A stretch of DNA of 64,000 nucleotides from Amia ocellicauda (taxonomy: Eukaryota > Chordata > Actinopteri > Amiiformes > Amiidae), in contig NC_089857.1 in NCBI RefSeq assembly GCF_036373705.1, forward strand, positions 42,968,784 through 43,032,783, in the 5' to 3' direction. The notes beneath the pieces were generated by a model. The model made no database searches, had not been told where the DNA came from, and saw nothing but the letters and a program-made list of their open reading frames with translations. Below are positions 29,574-42,866 of this stretch, piece after piece. The number at the start of each line of letters is the position of its first letter. Within the stretch, counting starts at the first letter, position 1. Position numbers and translations under genes: made by a program.

Positions 29574-31614
29574 ACAGGGCTGCCGCCTCGACTGTATTTT
29601 TCACACGTGATCATTGTAACTGTCTTTAATGTCTTTTATATATAAAAAATCTAAAAAGTTGAGTTTCTCTGTAAATGAGATGCACATGGACTTCCACCTT
29701 TGCCGCGGCGTGACTCATGTCCATTTTAGTCTGAGTTTTGTTCCATTTAAGTCAGTCTTTCCTGAGCTAAAGTGACCAGAAAACCCGAACTATATCAAAA
29801 TTTCTGTGTAGAAGAAATCTGAACCATTGTATGTGGCTAAGCTAAAGTAGTGACTGTGGACTGAGTTAGGACACGCAAGCCTGAATGTTACAGGAGATGG
29901 GACTTTGAGTGACCCGCGCCCACACCTGCCTTATGGATTACATTTAATACATTTTCATACTTCCACCCAGAAATCACAATAGAAGAATGATAGTCTGTAG
30001 ACAAGGCCATGTATGTTCACCAGTTCGTCTTTATTAGCATAAAAGTCTCTACAGTGTGAATGGTATACAAAAGCAGTCATGAGAAGTTCACACAAGTTAC
30101 AAATGCCGCCGTCCTGACGTGTCCCGTGCTCACGCTCGGCCGCAGCAGGGGCGGTCAGCCTAGGCGAACGGTTACCAGATGCCTCCGATTTAAACATGCT
30201 TTTAAATCGGTACGAGTAGTAAACCTCGAACAGCGATGACGTCGACCGAGGACGGTAGAATAAATCCAAACCTACGTTTCCTTTGAATTTATCTAGAAAG
30301 CACAAAGATGTTCCTTAATACAGTACAATAAAAAGTCCCGACGAGGGTTTCATAAAGTAAATGTCAAAATACAGTAAATCCTATGAAGCAAGACTAGTCT
30401 TGGATGGAAAGTTTGTAACATTAATCCAGGCTGCACTGTATCTAGCATGAGCTGAAATGTTGCTTTTTTATTTAAATTTTAAATACATATATATACAGCA
30501 GTTAGTCACAGTTGCACACAATTAAGAATATCACATTCTGCAGTGGAGAGAAAAGTCCAAAGCGTGAATCCCAAGATCCACAGCCTTGCGGTTTGGGTCG
30601 AGTTTTAAACCGGCCTCACACCTGATCCCACCGGCAGCAGAGCGGCGGGCCAGTCGGGGTCCTCTCCTCAGAACAGGAGAGGCGAGAATGCTTTAGGTGT
30701 TGACAAATCACTTCACCTCTAACCTGGATTCTGACCTTTTCAACTTTAACAATATCCTTTATATACAAGAATGGGTTGAGAACAGTGCAGTCTTTGTATT
30801 TAACTGCATCTCCTGCCCGTTAGCCTACGGGTTCCCTAGTTGATCGTATGCCACTGTAACTTGCCCCGTGCGCAGGCTTAACATTTGCTGTGTGTGTTTA
30901 TTCTCAAAGTGTTCCCCCGTTTTGCTTCACCGTGACTTCAGTTTGAGACGGAGGCCAGAATGAACTGAGCTGACTATGTGTCCTGTAGACACCGCCCTGT
31001 GGGAGAAGAGATGGTACTCTGGACTCAGATGCCTGGGGGGAGGGGAAGAATGAAAGGATCAAGGCTGGCAACACTCTCTGCCCGAGCTCAGGCCAATGTG
31101 GACCCTGTCCAGCTGTGAGACCCCCCTGTGGGGCGGGAGCGGCATCTGCAACCATCTCCGAGCCTTGAGGTGGGCGGCGGGGGTAACAGTCATCAGGCAC
31201 TTAACAGGAGGAGGAGGATTAGTCATTTTTCATTCGTTAACCTTATCATAACTCAGGGTCTGAGGGAGGAGGCCCCCTTGCCTTTTCCAGGTCATGAACA
31301 TCCGGGCGAGTTCTGGAATGGGGTGTCAGAATGCTTGGCAGGGCAGGGTATCCCAGGAGTGCTCAAGATGCTCCAAAATACCTTGAGGAGGCTGGGCGTT
31401 CGGGGTCAAACAGGGTGAGCGTGGGAGGAGACCAGCTGCATGACTGAACAACGAGGCGCTGCAGGAACCCAGATGGCAAACGCACAATGGTCACTGTGTA
31501 GCTATCGGGGTGAAATTAATACTACACAACTCAGAGGGGAGAGAAGGGGGGGGGGAGCACACATGTGGCCGGGGATGTGGGGATGTGGGGATGTGGGGGG
31601 GGCGGGGATGGGGT
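29574..31614. other. Convergent 3' regions of PPWD1 and TRIM23
   Basis: The two stop codons face each other across 2.0 kb, so this interval holds both 3' UTRs. For PPWD1 I see no AATAAA near its stop, only the weak variant TATAAA at about 29640-29645. A G-rich patch lies at 31540-31610. No further gene was recognised. Confidence 0.6.
30897..30902 (-). promoter_or_regulatory. Possible TRIM23 polyadenylation signal
   Basis: TTTATT on the plus strand reads AATAAA on the minus strand, about 710 bp after the TRIM23 stop codon. Further AATAAA copies lie more distally, so this may not be the one used. Confidence 0.35.
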
Positions 31615-34600
31615 TCAGGCCACGTCCAGCACCCCTGCGGCCACAAGCTGCCGGGACAGCCAGTCCAGCCCCTCGTGGAGCCCCTCGCCGCTGCGGGCGT
31701 CGCAGCCCTGGATGTGCCAACTGCGGCCACAGCACAGCTTGTGAAGGCTAAGCAGCTCGGCCATCTCCTCCACGGGCACGGCGCCGGCCACGTCCTGGTG
31801 CAGGAAGGAGAGGGTTAACACACGCACGCAGGCACACAGTCACACACGGACAGTCACACACACCTGCGAAAGAGAGACGGGGAAGGAAAAGGAGATGCTC
31901 TCTCACCTGCTTGTTGGCGAAGATGAGCAGCAGGGCGTCGCGCAGCTCCTTCTCCGTCAGCAGCTTGGCGAGTTCGCTGTGTGACTCCATCAGCCGGTCC
32001 CGGTGGCAGCTGTCGATCACGAACACCACGGCTGGGGAAGGACACGGCGGGACAGAGAGGTCAGCGAGAGGTCAGGTCATGCACGATTGGCGTCGGGAGA
32101 CACGGAGCGCAGCGTGGCGCGCCGAGGCCCTACCTTGTGTGTTCAGGTAGTAATGTTTCCACAGGGGGCGCAGTTTATGCTTGCCACCCACGTCCCAGAT
32201 GGTGAACTTCAGGTTTTTGTATTCCACGGTTTCCACGTTGAACCCTGCGAGACAGACAGGAGCAATGTGTGAAACAAACACACGTCCTCTCTAATGACGG
32301 ACACGGTCTTCTACCGGAAGTCAACTTTACTGAATAACGACGCTCTGAAAGGTGGGGTGGCACTGTACATGTATAAAAACAGATAAATACAGTTTACAAC
32401 AAAGCAGAGGCTCACCATCCCAGAAACGCAGATGCCATTTGTCTTCACCTGTACCCAAACATCACATGAATGGTCTTGGATAGGAGTAGGTTACACTAAA
32501 CCACATGGGTCACGGTCACATGGCCAAACATTAACACGTGTCCGTTTAAAGCTCTCTCTCTTGTCGAGAACAGATCTGGTTCTCTGCTAACGGTTTCCTT
32601 CAAATCATGTGTCCTGTATCGTATATCAAATACAGTGAGGGAAAAAAGTATTTGATCCCCTGCTGATGTTGTACGTTTGCCCACTGACAAAGAAATGATC
32701 AGTCTATAATTTTAATGGTAGGTGTATTTTAACAGTGAGAGACAGAATAACAACAAAAAAATCCAGAAAAACACATTTCAAAAAAGTTATAAATTGATTT
32801 GCATGTTAATGAGGGAAATAAGTATTTGATCCCCTATCAATCAGCAAGATTTCTGGCTCCCAGGTGTCTTTTATACAAGTAACGAGCTGAGACTCTCTTA
32901 AAGGGACTCTCCTAATCTCAGCTCGTTACCTGTATAAAAGACACCTGTCCACAGAAGCAATCAATCAATCAGATTCCAAACCCTCCACCATGGCCAAGAC
33001 CAAAGAGCTGTCCAAGGATGTCAGGGACAAGATTGTAGACCTACACAAGGCTGGAATGGGCTACAAGACCATCGCCAAGCAGCTTGGTGAGAAGGTGACA
33101 ACAGTTGGTGCGATTATTCGCAAATGGAAGAAACACAAAATAACTGTCAGTCTCCCTCGGTCTGGGGCTCCATGCAAGATCTCACCTCATGGAGTTTCAA
33201 TGATCATGAGAACGGTGAGGAATCAGCTCAGAACTACACGGGAGGATCTTGTTAATGATCTCAAGGCAGCTGGGACCATAGTCACCAAGAAAACAATTGG
33301 TAACACACTACGTCATGAAGGACTGAAATCCTGCAGCGCCCGCGAGGTCCCCCTGCTCAAGAAAGCACATGTACAGGCCCGTCTGAAGTTTGCCAATGAA
33401 CATCTGAATGATTCAGAGGAGAACTGGGTGAAAGTGTTGTGGTCAGATGAGACCAAAATCGAGCTCTTTGGCATCAACTCAACTCGCCGTGTTTGGAGGA
33501 GGAGGAATGACCCCAAGAACACCATCCCCACCATCAAACATGGAGGTGGAAACATTATGCTTTGGGGGTGTTTTTCTGCTAAGGGGACAGGACAACTGCA
33601 CCGCATCAAAGGGACGATGGACGGGGCCATGTACCGTCAAATCTTGGGTGAGAACCTCCTTCCCTCAGCCAGGGCATTGAAAATGGGTCGTGGATGGGTA
33701 TTCCAGCATGACAATGACCCAAAACACACAGCCAAGGCAACAAAGTAGTGGCTCGAGAAGAAGCACATTAAGGTCCTGGAGTGGACTAGCCAGTCTCCAG
33801 ACCTTAATCCCATAGAAAATCTGTGGAGGGAGCTGAAGGTTCGAGTTGCCAAACGTCAGCCTCGAAACCTTAATGACTTGGAGAGGATCTGCAAAGAGGA
33901 GTGGGACAAAATCCCTCCTGAGATGTGTGCAAACCTGGTGGCCAACTACAAGAAACGTCTGACCTCCGTGATCGCCAACAAGGGTTTTGCCACCAAGTAC
34001 TAAGTCGAAGGGGTCAAATACTTATTTCCCTCATTAACATGCAAATTAATGTATAACTTTTTTGAAATGCGTTGAAATGGATTTTTTTGTTGTTATTCTG
34101 TCTCTCACTGTTAAAATACACCTACCATTAAAATTATAGGCTGATCATTTCTTTGTCAGTGTGCAAACGTACAAAATCAGCAGGGGATCAAATACTTTTT
34201 TCCCCTCACTATACATATTTTCCATTTGATTCCACCAAAGCAGCAGCGAATGACTGGAGAAGAATATATACGATCTCCGTCGTCAGACACGGGTCGCTGC
34301 ACTGGCGACGAGGACACTGCCGGCTGAACTCCCCCGGCCGTATGTTACCTATAGTGGGAATGGGCTGCATGAACTCGTCCTGCTTTAGCTTGAACAGGAT
34401 GGTGGTTTTTCCAGCCCCGTCCAGCCCCAGCGTCACCACCCGGATCTCCATCTTGGGGCCGATGTGAACTCGGTTATCCTGAGGGAAGGAAGAGGAAAAA
34501 GGAAAGAAAATGTTTATAACACAAAAAAAATACATAGAGAGGCAGAGAGACCGAACGGAAAACACGAAAGTCTCTGGAATCTTTCAGGGGTGCGTTACAG

Positions 34601-37600
34601 TGTATCGTGTAGCGTGTAGTGTGTGCACCCGGACCCCTGCCTGGGTCTGGAATGACATCAGGTTACCCAGGGTGAGCCCAGTCACGTGTGCAATGAGTGT
34701 CCAGAGCAGGCGGGGAGCGCGGTACCTTTGTGAAGGTGACCGGGATGCTGGCGTCCAGCTGGATGTGGTCGGCCAGCTCTGTGAACTGCTGCTGTTGCTT
34801 CTGCAGCGTCTCCAACAGCCTCGTGATCTCCTGCTTCGCCAAGACCACCCTGCAGTCATCCTGTACCGGCGGGAAGACAATCAGACCAGAACCTAACCTG
34901 TCCACTTAAGTTTCCAAAATAAACGTCAAGGTCCGCCCGTCGTGTTCAGTGCCTAGGAGGCGGTCTTGGCCCGCCCTGGCCCGCCGGCCACCCTACCTGC
35001 TGCAGGGTCCTCTCGCAGTGCAGGCAGGCCGTGGACACCTGGGACAGCAGGATGGTCATGTCCTCCTGCTGCTGCCGGAGCCAGATGAGCTTCTCCCGAA
35101 CGTGGGCGTCCACCACGCTCAGGGCCATCTCCTCCTGCCGGCACAGGGTCTCGTGGAGGTCGGCGAAGTAGGCCCGGACACAGGAGCGCGCGCTTTCCGC
35201 CGTGCCGGGGACCTGCGTGTTGTGGGGGGGGAGGTCAGTGCACAAGCTCACCAGTTCTCACGGCGGCCAGAATTCAATTTCAGCGATGGCCGATGCACTG
35301 ATGGCCAGTGAAGGCCTATTGCAGGGCCGGCCAACCCCTGGTCTTGGAGAGCCAATGCATCTTCAATCCAAACCCATAACCAACCTCACGTATTGAAACA
35401 TCTGTCTTAGTCAGTCAACAACGCCATGTGTGCAGGTCCTGCAGGGGTTCAGAGATCTACAACACCTACAGGCTGGTGGCTGTCCAGGAGCAGGGTTGGC
35501 CCACGGCTGGCTCACACATCAAGAAAGATATCGCTGCTCTAGAGGCAGTTCAGAGAATGTCCTACTGAGAGACTGAGGAACTGAACTTTTTCACCCTGGA
35601 ACAGAGGAGACTACGTGGGGACTTGATCCAAGTCTTCAAAATCATGAAAGGCATCGACCACATCAAACCAGAGGAGCTTTTCCAGATCAGCAGGGACACA
35701 CGCACCCGGGACACAAATGGAAATTGGGCTTCAAGGCATTCAAGACAGAAAACAGGAGACACTTCTTCACACAGAGAGGCGTCTCAATCTGAACAAACTC
35801 CCCAGCGATGTGGCTGAAGAGACAATTTGGGAACATTCAAAAACAGACTGGATAGGATCCTTGATCACTTAGTTATTAATGGACACCAAACGAGCACGAT
35901 GGGGCCAATGGGCTCCTCTCGCTTGGACAATTTCTAATGTTCTCATATGGTTTGCAGACTAAGCTGCAGACAATGCGCCGCTCTCACTCACGTGCTCTGT
36001 GTGGGCCAGGCCGATGCTGTCCTCCACGATCTGCTCACCGCCCTCGATCTGCTGCACGATGCCCACCAGCTTCCGGGAGTACTCAGAGATCTCCTCAGTG
36101 AAGGTGCGGATGCAGTGCGCCATGTCGAGGATCGACGCGCGGATCTGATTTGCTTCTGCTTCCAACACGGTGTGCTGAGAGAGAGAGAGAGAGACGTTCC
36201 ATTTGATGTATTTTTTCTTAAATCAGCAAAGTCGTCTGCACTTCTGAACTTGAGGCTCAAACAACCAGAACCGTATGATGCTGTGGGGAACGGTACGGAC
36301 GCAATGGCCAGCAATGCGATTGCTGTGTAACTACTGTTTCACCCTGACAAACAAACATAATATGTAAAGAAACCGCCTTCCTGCTCACTGGCGCCGGTCA
36401 CCCACCTTGTGCCCCTGGTGCTTGCCGTACTCCTTGCACACACAGCACATGAGCGGCCCGGTCAGGCAGGCATCCTCCAGGCACACGAACTCGATGGCGT
36501 GCACCTGGTGCTGCGGACACAGCGTCTTCTCGTGGGGCTTGTCGGCCAGGGGCACGCGCCGGTGCTTGGCCAGGGTGCGGGTGGAGTGAGTGAGCTGGGA
36601 GCACTCGGCGCACAGGTGGGTGGCGCACACGGTGCAGTACATGGAGGCCGTGTGGCTCTCGTCCTCGTCGCAGCGGATGATGCGCTGCGAAAGGAAGCCG
36701 GAGGGGAGCGGTTGAGGCAGAGGAGCATTTTATTGTTTGTGTTACAGGTTTGAAAGGAAAACAAAAAAGGAACCAATGCACAATCAGGTCACGGACGACG
36801 GGGGCGGCCCTGTCCCTCTACAGCGCTGGCCCACTCTTTTAATTTTATGTTCTCTGTCCTTTGGATTACAGTCACTCACAAAAACAAAAACAAAACTAAA
36901 AGCTTGATTATATCAACTTCAAAAGTACAAAAAGAACGTAAAAACTGGCTGCAGATGCAAGTGCACACAAAGATGATAATCTATTCAGGATACAGACACA
37001 GCATATTTGTTTAAGCCATTTATTTTGGACGCTTAAATGACACTGATCTTTGTTTCTTTCCACACTAGCTTTGTGCTCTCAGGTGGCTAAAGGCAAACTG
37101 AACATGTGGTGCTCGACAAAGCCACAGCGAGACACTCGGGATTAAATATTGCGCCCCTGGGAGGGCCTGCCACGTACCTCTCCAGATCCGCCTAACGCGT
37201 CCTCAGACATGCCTGCCTGGTTGGAGGCCCCGTTCTGGAGTCTCTCCAGCAGCTCTAGCAGAGCGAAGTTCTTCTTCAGTCCCCAAACGCCAGAGTCACC
37301 TGGGACAGACAGATACAGCGAGGAATAAAATACATAAAAAACAGCCATTCAAACAAGGCAAGGTGTTCATTTCTTCATGGTGATGGATTATCCCCCTCCC
37401 AGCCCTCAGGTTAACATTGTAAACTACTCATTGTTGTCCTAAAACCGATGTACAGATCAGGAGGTCACCGTTAAAGGACAGAATGACACTTGACGTATCA
37501 AATCCCTGTGTAACAAAACTATACAATTAAAACGAATAAAACCACGCAGGGAAGGAGCGAGTTGTGGAAACATATTATGTACTGACATTAAACGAGAGAC

Positions 37601-40600
37601 CAATTACCTCAAAGCCAGCGGAAAAAATAATGAAAGCCTTTGTGATGTACAACAAAGCAGGTCTGGCACTCCGTGCATTAGAGGTCACATGATTGTGCTC
37701 TACACTCGTTACCAAACGATCCCTGCCCCCCTAACGACTGCGCTCTGCAATTATACTTTAGATCATTAAAAATCTACACTGATTAACTTTTTATTTCCAG
37801 TGTAAAAACTGGATGTAGGTTTAATCCTTTTGCTGCTGGAACAGTGTCGGCCCTTCTCTTAAATCGACAGGACAATTTGTTTAATTTAACATTGTTCTTT
37901 TTTCACCCACCAGAGTTTGGAAGAATTACAAACGACACTCAGCCCCTCAGCTCGGACGTTGTTGTTTGTCAGTTTTGCCTCCCTTTTCCTAAGTCTCATA
38001 CTATGCAGGTTTAGCCTGGCACGACCCGGAGTGTTTGTGAGTCTGCGATGCGTCTTAGAGTCTGTAACCCACACGGCGTCGGACACACGGGCGGTACTGA
38101 CCCAGCTCGGTGACCTGCCTGTCGAAGGGGCAGCGTATGGCGCGTCCGTGCAGGGGCAGCCGCGTCAGGCAGTCGTGACACACCGTGTGGCCACACAGCA
38201 GCAGCCGAGGGACCTTGTCCCCTTGGAGGGAGAAGACATCTTCACACACGCCGCACTCCAGCACCTGCAACACACACAAATCACACAGGAGGACATGAGC
38301 CCAGCGCCACAGCGGGAACCACAGCCACTGCGCTCATGTTTCCCTGCTGTTGTTGTTATTATTAAATCACGGAGAACAAAAACATCACAGCAGTGCACAC
38401 CGGGGCAGCCAGCGGAGAAGGAGCAGAGAGGGACGTGGGGACACAGGAAATAACAGTGATTTCTGCTTTCCTGTCTTGTTTCAGCACCGCTGTATAACGC
38501 ACAATATTTATATTTTTTCCTTCATCAGTAATCTGTGGCAGAGCGCACAGCCTACAAGCCCTGAAATCCATGATGCCCTGAACTTGTGTGGAGTCGCGGC
38601 TCGCCTTGAAATGGAGGAGACGCGTGAAGGACGGATCACAGGCAGACTTCAAACAGAACACAAGACCCTGAGGACGAGGACACGCCGCCGGGACACTCGT
38701 TTCATAAGCCGCTGGGTGTCTGAGGCTGGGAGGACGGAGGAGTTAAACTTCTTGAGCACGACAACCCAGAAGGTCTTCAAACCACATGGAAAAATGCTTA
38801 TATGTCAATACATTTATTTAAAAGCAGGAAGAAACTAAAAGTGTTTACGGTCGACTCGACTCGAATGTGTGACCGGGGATTCTCACTATGTAAACATTGA
38901 AGCATCTGAAACAGACCGATACATCATGTCTTGCACATGTATGACCTTCACAGTGCACAACTACCAGTACAGAGCCCTTACATCCCTTGCCATAATGTCA
39001 GCCAATACAATCCCATCATTGTTGCTTTATACTATTAAATACAAACATCCAAATGCATTTATCTAGTAAAAAAAGGTTATTAAAAAACAGACTCAAAGAT
39101 TTCACAGAAACCTGATATATTTACATAGGTCATCCATATAGTTTGCATGCTGCTTATATTGAAGGAGATTTGTATAACTGCACCGGTGTCACCTGTGCTG
39201 ACTGATACCAGCCCAGAGGAGCTTCAGCTTTCAAGTCCAAACAATCTCAATTACTTTTGATTAAAGCGACAGCTCACCTGACAGCAGATAATAATAGAAT
39301 GTAAAATGTATACCTATAATTTTTAAACACACATTGTTTGCTTATTTAAAATTGTGTCTATGATCTGAGAATGCAACTGTTAAAAATCAGTGCATTGTCG
39401 TTCCTACAAATATGGCTACTTTCTATACCTCTCTATTCCTCCTGGCAATGCTGTACAAATAATGTACAATAAATTATGCCAGAAAAATGGCAGCTTTTTC
39501 TCTGATCACCTAATGTGTCAAGCCTAGTCCACACCTCTCTCTTAATGGTACATAGAAAAATGCAAATTGTTGAAACTGAAATTAATACATTTTTAAGGTG
39601 ACATTCCTGTATTCAGTTTACTGGGCTAAAATAGCTCAAACTATTCAACTGAAAAAATATATATACATACATTTAAACTGGTACAGGAGCACACCGAACC
39701 AACTCAGCAAAAACAGTCTGTACTGGTTCAATTAATGACATTTTCGCCATCATAAACATTATCCTGGTCGATGGCCTACTTGTTAAGCACGTAGTACTGA
39801 TTCATAACCCTCAGTTAAACTCTACTCATTGCCACTCTGTACATTATGGTACAGTATAGTGTATGTTTCCATTTTGTCCAATTCCTTTAAAGGTTGACTC
39901 CTTTCTCCCCCCACAATACAAACCTACACAACAATTCCTGACACGATTAAAATGACATCCACCTGCTTCCTATGTATTGCATGCAGTGAGTAGTTATACC
40001 CAGCAGGCATGCTCACCTTACCTCACAGACATGTGGTTCAGTGTTTTCATGTTTTTGCTCAGATCATTTGGCTGATGTAGTTCGTTTGTAATTAAGTATG
40101 TGTATCCATTATGATGCTTATTATTAATATGAATACATAATACGTTGATACAGTCTCATGGACACCGATTGCACAGACAGATCCTGTGAGCTGTGTGCAC
40201 GGAGGAAGTACAGCAGGACTCATCAATAGATGTGCAGCGCTGGGGTTGCAGTGCGGGGGTTACTGCGCAGTTTAATGCACTGCGATGGAAATTTCCAGTC
40301 AGGATTCATTAAACGAGTCCCACTCGGCTGTGACTGACCGACTGACTGACACACAAAGAGCAGGACCTGAGCAGCGGCATTGACTGTGCGTACTGACACA
40401 CTAATACATGGATAATGCATCGATAATGTCCTGCTGTGCACGACCTAAAGCGTGTCAAAACCACAGACACACAGAGACAGACAGACAGACAGACAGACAG
40501 AGACACAGACACACAGACAGACAGACAGACACACAGAGACACAGACACACAGGCTGTCCTTGCGGCGCCAGCAACTCGAGCATCCCAGCCCCGACCCCCC

Positions 40601-40766
40601 GTCAGTGCGATGCCCGGGCTCTGAAGCGGGCACAGCCTCCATTTTGCGTCGCTTCCCCGCTCACCTTCACCGTGCCCCCCGCCGCCGCCGGCCTGCCGTG
40701 CCGGGGACAGCTGTCCATCGCCGCCGCCGCGGAGCCCTGCTTGTTTACAGCCACCGCCGCAGCCAT
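31615..40766 (-). CDS. TRIM23: TRIM23 (ARD1), RING/B-box E3 ligase with C-terminal ARF GTPase domain
   Basis: This E3 ubiquitin ligase is fused to an ARF-type GTPase and is known for roles in vesicle traffic and innate/autophagy signalling. Exons in gene order: 40766-40665, 38264-38102, 37299-37178, 36684-36406, 36174-35992, 35212-34997, 34860-34726, 34478-34349, 32244-32134, 32031-31907, 31794-31615. They join to 581 codons plus TGA (human 574). The Ala/Gly-rich N-terminus ([11 protein letters not shown]...) starts at 40766 and runs in frame into the RING exon. The RING ligands are C38, C41, C58, H60, C63, C66, C79 and D82. Two B-boxes span about 134-222 and a coiled coil about 223-400. The ARF domain (401-581) has the P-loop GLDGAGKT (418-425), WDVGGK (460-465) and NKQD (520-523). 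Lys465 sits where ordinary ARFs have the catalytic Gln, as in human TRIM23. A Tc1 element and a LINE fragment lie in introns. Confidence 0.98.
32861..32947. repeat. Hairpin-forming inverted repeat inside the Tc1 element
   Basis: Arms 32861-32892 and 32916-32947 (32 bp each, one mismatch, 23-bp loop) lie 42 bp upstream of the transposase start codon. They are distinct from the element's terminal repeats. Confidence 0.85.
32990..34003 (+). pseudogene. Tc1 transposase with one internal stop codon
   Basis: The reading frame starts at ATG 32990 ([20 protein letters not shown]) and runs to TAA at 34001, 337 codons, the usual size for Tc1 transposases. It is broken by one TAG at 33746-33748. The N-terminal helix-turn-helix pair is intact. 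The catalytic triad is visible: Asp in [11 protein letters not shown], Asp in QHDNDPKHT, and Glu in [11 protein letters not shown] with DD34E spacing. The stop falls between the second Asp and the Glu, so this copy cannot make an active enzyme. The rest of the frame has no other lesion. It belongs to the DD34E Tc1 group common in fish. Confidence 0.93.
35510..35950 (+). mobile_element. CR1/L2-like LINE 3' fragment (copy 2)
   Basis: The plus strand carries the LINE C-terminal motif [20 protein letters not shown] (from 35626) and the usual 3' tail, ending near TCTAATGTTCTCATATGG. The copy is 5'-truncated with small deletions and frameshifts. It is antisense within the TRIM23 intron between the exons at 36174-35992 and 35212-34997. 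Confidence 0.85.
36685..37177. other. TRIM23 intron
   Basis: Intron of 493 bp between the exons at 37299-37178 and 36684-36406. No feature was recognised in it. Confidence 0.7.
37300..38101. other. TRIM23 intron
   Basis: Intron of 802 bp after the RING exon. No feature was recognised in it. Confidence 0.7.
38265..40664. other. TRIM23 intron 1
   Basis: A 2.4-kb intron between the start-codon exon and the RING exon. It is AT-rich unique DNA except for a (GACA)n-type repeat at its 5' end. Confidence 0.7.
40458..40552. repeat. (GACA)n / (CACAGA)n microsatellite
   Basis: About 95 bp of GACA and CACAGA units in TRIM23 intron 1, just over 110 bp from the exon 1 donor site. Confidence 0.9.
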
Positions 40767-41085
40767 CCTCCAGCACTTCCACCGCCGCCAACCGGGGGGG
40801 ATCCTCCGGGACCACTTGCCGCGGCTACTGAGTTACAAATCGCGGTGTCTACGGAAATGAAGGGTTCATATGAATACAGAGCCTTTGTGTCGCAGTCTGT
40901 GATTAAGTGATGGCGTTGCTGTGTGCTGTAATAAATAAGTTGAGGTGCGACGATGCGCAGCTCCCCCTGCGCGCAGAATGGTACTTCCTGTCAGCTGTTT
41001 CCGCCAGCTTCGACAGAGAGAGAGCAGCTGCGCCTGCGCGGTGGATGTGGCAGGAGGAAGCGTGAGGGTGCAGCCCTGCGACCAA
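40665..41085. promoter_or_regulatory. TRIM23 CpG-rich 5' region
   Basis: Dense CpG around the first TRIM23 exon, including GCCGCCGCC runs, with no TATA box. A TGCGCCTGCGCG motif at 41029-41040, close to an NRF1 site, lies 263 bp upstream of the start codon. The transcription start was not located. Confidence 0.5.
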
Positions 41086-41086
41086 A

Positions 41087-42866
41087 AATATACTATCATA
41101 ATATACTCATCATATACCATCATAATATACTCATCATATACCATCATAATATACTCATCAAATACTATCATAATATACTCATCATATACCATCATAATAT
41201 ACTCATCAAATACTATCATAATATACTCATCATATACCATCATAATATACTCATCATATACCATCATAATATACTCATCAAATACTATCATAATATACTC
41301 ATCATATACCATCATAATGTACTCATCATATACCATCATAATGTACTCATCGTATACCATCATAATATACTCATCGTACACCATCATAATATACTCATCA
41401 AATACTATCATAATATACTCATCATATACCATCATAATGTACTCATCATATACCATCATAATATACTCATCAAATACTATCATAATATACTCATCATATA
41501 CCATCATAATGTACTCATCATATACCATCATAATGTACTCATCATATACCATCATAATATACTCATCAAATACTATCATAATATACTCATCATATACCAT
41601 CATAATGTACTCATCATATACCATCATAATGTACTCATCGTATACCATCATAATATACTCATCAAATACTATCATAATATACTCATCGTACACCATCATA
41701 ATATACTCATCAAATACTATCATAATATACTCATCATATACCATCATAATATACTCATCATATACCATCATAATATACTCATCAAATACTATCATAATAT
41801 ACTCATCAAATACTATCATAATATACTCATCATATACCATCATAATATACTCATCATATACCATCATAATATACTCATCAAATACTATCATAATATACTC
41901 ATCATATACCATCATAATGTACTCATCATATACCATCATAATGTACTCATCGTATACCATCATAATATACTCATCAAATACTATCATAATATACTCATCG
42001 TACACCATCATAATATACTCATCAAATACTATCATAATATACTCATCATATACCATCATAATATACTCATCATATACCATCATAATATACTCATCAAATA
42101 CTATCATAATATACTCATCAAATACTATCATAATATACTCATCATATACCATCATAATATACTCATCATATACCATCATAATATACTCATCAAATACTAT
42201 CATAATATACTCATCATATACCATCATAATATACTCATCAAATACTATCATAATATACTCATCATATACCATCATAATGTACTCATCATATACCATCATA
42301 ATGTACTCATCGTATACCATCATAATATACTCATCAAATACTATCATAATATACTCATCAAATACCATCATAATATACTCATCGTACACCATCATAATAT
42401 ACTCATCAAATACTATCATAATATACTCATCATATACCATCATAATATACTCATCATATACCATCATAATATACTCATCAAATACTATCATAATATACTC
42501 ATCAAATACTATCATAATATACTCATCATATACCATCATAATATACTCATCGTACACCATCATAATATACTCATCAAATACTATCATAATATACTCATCA
42601 TACACCATCATAATATACTCATTAAATACTATCATAATATACTCATCAAATACTATCATAATATACTCATCATATACCATCATAATATACTCATCAAATA
42701 CCATCATAATATACTCATCAAATACTATCATAATATACTCATCAAATACTATCATAATATACTCATCATACACCATCATAATATACTCATCAAATACTAT
42801 CATAATATACTCATCATATACCATCATAATATACTCATCAAATACTATCATAATATACTCATCATA
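41087..42866. repeat. 24-bp minisatellite, about 74 copies
   Basis: Tandem 24-bp units of the type ATACCATCATAATATACTCA plus TCAT, with a few recurring variants (CAAATACTATC, CGTATACC, CGTACACC, AATGTACTC). Because 24 is divisible by three and the unit lacks stops, both strands stay open for over 600 codons; these frames are artefacts. Seven or so variant units recur in the same order, giving a higher-order structure. A Tc1 element has split off the right end, whose remainder lies at 43764-43798. Confidence 0.97.

Larger units (their letters stand above)
32633..34211 (+). mobile_element. Tc1-type DNA transposon, full length, in a TRIM23 intron
   Basis: A 1579-bp element flanked by TA target duplications (32631-32632 and 34212-34213). 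The ends are inverted repeats of about 220 bp: outer CAGTGAGGGAAAAAAGTATT and its inverse at 34180-34211. Internal direct copies of the GAGGGAAATAAGTATTTGAT motif lie at 32811-32835 and, inverted, at 34009-34035. This is the IR/DR layout of many fish Tc1 elements. It encodes a transposase on the plus strand, antisense to TRIM23, in the intron between the exons at 34478-34349 and 32244-32134. Confidence 0.95.

Noticed and set aside
41087-42866. Regularly repeated array that could suggest a CRISPR locus
   Set aside because: The 24-bp units are directly adjacent without unique spacers, and the setting is a vertebrate genome.
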